Shown: positions 6,214-7,544 of the stretch, one piece after another
Position numbering within the stretch: position 1 is the stretch's first letter
Layout of the letters: each line of letters starts with the position of its first letter
Notes under the pieces: generated by a model
The model's database searches: none
Seen by the model: the letters and a program-made list of their open reading frames with translations, nothing else
What the model was told of the DNA's origin: nothing
From: Desulfuromonadaceae bacterium GWC2_58_13
Lineage (GTDB): Bacteria > Desulfobacterota > Desulfuromonadia > Desulfuromonadales > Trichloromonadaceae
NCBI GenBank assembly: GCA_001825565.1
Contig: MHXM01000156.1
Location: 16,391 to 23,934, forward strand
Direction of reading: 5' to 3'
Length of the DNA stretch: 7,544 bases
Program-made: the position numbers and the translations under genes

Positions 6214-6266
6214 GGGGCTGATGCCAGGTAGCCGAAGGACCCTGTTTCCGTGAAGACATCGGCCCC
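6214..6266 (+). ncRNA. Possible structured RNA (three-way junction)
   Basis: A 53-base segment in the ppnP upstream region folds on paper into an outer 10-pair stem (6214-6223 with 6257-6266) enclosing two hairpins. The first pairs CAGGT (6225-6229) with ACCCTG (6239-6244, one bulge), with an inner CC/GG around a GAA loop. The second is a small four-pair stem, 6245-6248 with 6252-6255. Two pairs, one in the outer stem and one in the second hairpin, are G-U if the plus strand is transcribed but A-C mismatches if the minus strand is. This favours a plus-strand RNA. No promoter or T-run was found for it, and no known family could be confirmed. Confidence 0.3.
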
Positions 6267-6325
6267 CTAGCAGTCTGTCGGACTTTCGATAATTTAAAAA
6301 AGTGACCTTCAAATTCGCCCTGTAA

Positions 6326-6430
6326 TCAATGAAATAAATTTGGATTCGGTTCAGCTTCACGGCGCACCTCCTTGGGTAGGTATGCCGTGAAGATAATCGC
6401 TGGCTGTGTCATATTATGTCGCTCAGCCAT
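6326..6430 (-). CDS. Tiny unidentified reading frame (34 aa)
   Basis: An ATG at 6430 opens a 34-codon frame (MAERHNMTQPAIIFTAYLP..., ending NPNLFH) next to the IS-like end. An in-frame TGA lies eight codons upstream, so it cannot be a longer protein here. There is no Shine-Dalgarno sequence before the ATG. It could be a short piece of a decayed mobile-element gene, a real small protein, or chance. I do not recognise it with certainty. Confidence 0.2.
   Translation of the reverse strand: MAERHNMTQPAIIFTAYLPKEVRREAEPNPNLFH
6355..6392 (-). repeat. Hairpin enclosing a perfect Shine-Dalgarno sequence
   Basis: A perfect 9-bp inverted repeat (6355-6363 with 6384-6392) has an inner stem, ACCTCC (6366-6371) with GG-T-AGGT (6375-6381). 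On the minus strand the 3' side of this hairpin holds AAGGAGGT, followed 5 bases later by a GTG at 6360. From that GTG a 59-codon frame runs to a TAA at 6183-6181. Both the Shine-Dalgarno sequence and the GTG would be paired in the folded RNA. The hairpin is clear in the sequence; whether it is used is unknown. Confidence 0.45.
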
Positions 6431-6480
6431 TCTGCGGAAGATTGGTTCTATTCAGGATTTCTTTTGTAGGTTTCGTGAAG

Positions 6481-7544
6481 TCAATCGGGTGTAGCGGCAA
6501 GCGCGAGCGAGACTTCTTTCACCTGCATCCCTTTGCCGGGTGCGGTGAGGTACAGAAAGACCAAGACCGTGCGTTCGTTTAAATTTGGGAGGGTGCGGAA
6601 GGCGGCGGCGAAGTGCTGTAGTTTGATCCCTTGCCCTTTGATGGCATCCTGTTCTTCGCGTACTTGTCGGCGGACGCGGGTTTGCTCTTCTTCACCGAGG
6701 TTGGTGTCGAAGAAGTCGGGAGCGTTGCCCGGGACGACTCGCTCGCTGTGGGCGAAATCGCGAGCTAGTGTCTCTCGCAGTTTTTCTTGCTGTTCTCCGG
6801 TGAATTCTTCCTTTACGAAAGCCGCGACTTTTTCGAAGATACCACGCTGCGACAGGGGGTGACGAAACAGTTCTGCCCGTCGCCAGTAGTTTTCCATATT
6901 TTCAAGCCCGGCCGAGAGGGAGCCGCAGGCGGTGGCCAGTCCTTTTAGAAAGCCGTCGAAATGGCCGCTGTTGCGGGTCAGGTCGCAAAGCCGGCTGATG
7001 CCGCGCAGGCGTTCGAGTTCGTCAAAGTTGAGGTTGGGGGTGGCCAACACCGTGTAGGGCGGGTTGGGATCGAAGCGGATGCCGCGTTCGCTGGCCTGCT
7101 TGCGTAGCGGTGCGCCGGGGAGGAGCTTGACTGGTTCGATCTGCAGATGGTGGGGATTTAAGGCCGCGACTCGATCGATGGAGGCGAGAAAATCTGCGAA
7201 GCCTTCGCCGGGCAATCCAGCGATCAGGTCGAGATGCAGGTGGATGTTCCCTTTTTGACGCAGGCGGCGGACGTTTTCAGCCAGGGATTCGAGGGGGGCC
7301 TGGCGGCCGATGGCGGCAAGGGTGGCCGGCAAGGTCGACTGGACGCCGATCTCGAATTGAAACATGCCGTCGGGGACGGTTTCGAGCAGTCCCAAAGTCG
7401 CATCGTCGAGCAGATGGGCGCCGATTTCGAAGTGAAAGTGGCTGCGTCGGTTGCGGTCGAGAATGAAACGGAAGATCTCGCGGGCGCGGGTTGCGTCGTA
7501 ATTGAAGGTGCGATCGACCAGCTTGATGTTCGGCACCCCGCGTT
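6481..7544 (-). CDS. Radical SAM protein with DUF4080-like C-terminus (3' part only)
   Basis: The last 353 residues of a larger protein whose start lies beyond the right edge; the frame continues through the window end (RGVPNIKLVDRTFN is the first visible part). The visible N-terminal portion is the second half of a radical SAM barrel: KLVDRTFN, FHFEIGAHLL and FQFEIGVQS (about residues 61-69), followed by HLHLDLIAGLPGE and QIEPVKLLPG. The rest (PPYTVLATPNLNFDELERLRGI onward) resembles DUF4080, found behind B12-binding and radical SAM domains in anaerobes. The CxxxCxxC cluster motif and any B12-binding domain would be in the missing part. The substrate of the family is not established to my knowledge. 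The gene reads toward the gene-poor region and has no visible terminator. A GTG at 7536 is internal to the barrel and should not be taken as the start. Confidence 0.85.
   Translation of the reverse strand, partial: RGVPNIKLVDRTFNYDATRAREIFRFILDRNRRSHFHFEIGAHLLDDATLGLLETVPDGMFQFEIGVQSTLPATLAAIGRQAPLESLAENVRRLRQKGNIHLHLDLIAGLPGEGFADFLASIDRVAALNPHHLQIEPVKLLPGAPLRKQASERGIRFDPNPPYTVLATPNLNFDELERLRGISRLCDLTRNSGHFDGFLKGLATACGSLSAGLENMENYWRRAELFRHPLSQRGIFEKVAAFVKEEFTGEQQEKLRETLARDFAHSERVVPGNAPDFFDTNLGEEEQTRVRRQVREEQDAIKGQGIKLQHFAAAFRTLPNLNERTVLVFLYLTAPGKGMQVKEVSLALAATPD

Larger units (their letters stand above)
6267..6430. mobile_element. Possible insertion-sequence end or remnant
   Basis: CTAG (6267-6270) is followed by CAGTCTGTCGGACTTTCG, which resembles the terminal repeat style of some bacterial insertion sequences, and then by AT-richer DNA that differs from the surrounding GC-rich genes. 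No second terminal repeat and no transposase are visible in the window, so if this is an insertion sequence only one end or a decayed fragment remains. The resemblance is from memory. Confidence 0.3.
6125..6480. other. 356-base gene-poor region between the radical SAM gene and ppnP
   Basis: No conserved protein gene is visible here. Its right half (about 6285-6480) is more AT-rich than the flanking genes. It holds a weak ppnP promoter candidate, the three-way-junction-like element, the IS-like end, the hairpin with a buried ribosome binding site, and two tiny overlapping minus-strand frames. The short sequence GTTTC(C)GTGAAG occurs at 6244-6255 and, one base shorter, at 6470-6480. I see no intrinsic terminator for the radical SAM gene in this stretch. 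Confidence 0.6.

Noticed and set aside
6214..6266. A cyclic-di-GMP (GEMM-I) riboswitch, because GCCAGGTAGCCGA resembles its 3' conserved strand
   Set aside because: The required 5' parts (GGGCAAACC-like and GCAAAGCC-like segments) are absent upstream. The matching bases are also explained by the local hairpin. A covariance-model search (RF01051) would settle it.

Overview
The window looks like chromosomal DNA of a GC-rich, anaerobic, metal- or sulfur-respiring deltaproteobacterium, most likely of the Desulfuromonas/Geobacter/Pelobacter group. The main clues are a small periplasmic tetraheme cytochrome c of the c3/c7 type, a B12-type radical SAM protein with a DUF4080-like tail, and a short SAP-domain protein with a four-cysteine tail that I associate with that order. 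The assignment is an inference from protein style; no rRNA or other marker gene is present.

Layout. Positions 1-2231 are a leftward operon: a C39-like papain-fold cysteine peptidase, then a RimK-type ATP-grasp ligase with an N-terminal RLAN-like domain, then the first 11 codons of a third gene that runs off the left edge. The genes overlap by 41 and 4 bases, so they are almost certainly co-translated. Positions 2502-4449 read rightward: the 59-aa SAP/Cys4 protein and a complete glucose-6-phosphate isomerase (pgi). A good sigma70-like promoter directly behind pgi drives a tetraheme cytochrome c (4545-4865). A perfect 19-bp hairpin (4883-4925) ends it and also serves the facing operon. That leftward operon (4944-6124) is ppnP (pyrimidine/purine nucleoside phosphorylase) followed by a CvfB/YitL-type S1 RNA-binding protein. 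Between 6125 and 6480 lies a gene-poor stretch with a possible structured RNA, a sequence resembling an insertion-sequence end, a hairpin and tiny reading frames. Positions 6481-7544 are the 3' part of a leftward radical SAM gene cut by the right edge.

How the genes work together. The left operon is the most interesting part. A peptide-bond-forming ATP-grasp ligase, a papain-like peptidase and a third linked gene (possibly a glutamate-cysteine-ligase-like enzyme, judged from only 11 residues) suggest a system that adds amino acids to a small molecule or protein and trims or releases the product. Its substrate cannot be told from sequence. The other genes are mainly housekeeping: glycolysis/gluconeogenesis, nucleoside salvage, RNA binding and periplasmic electron transfer.
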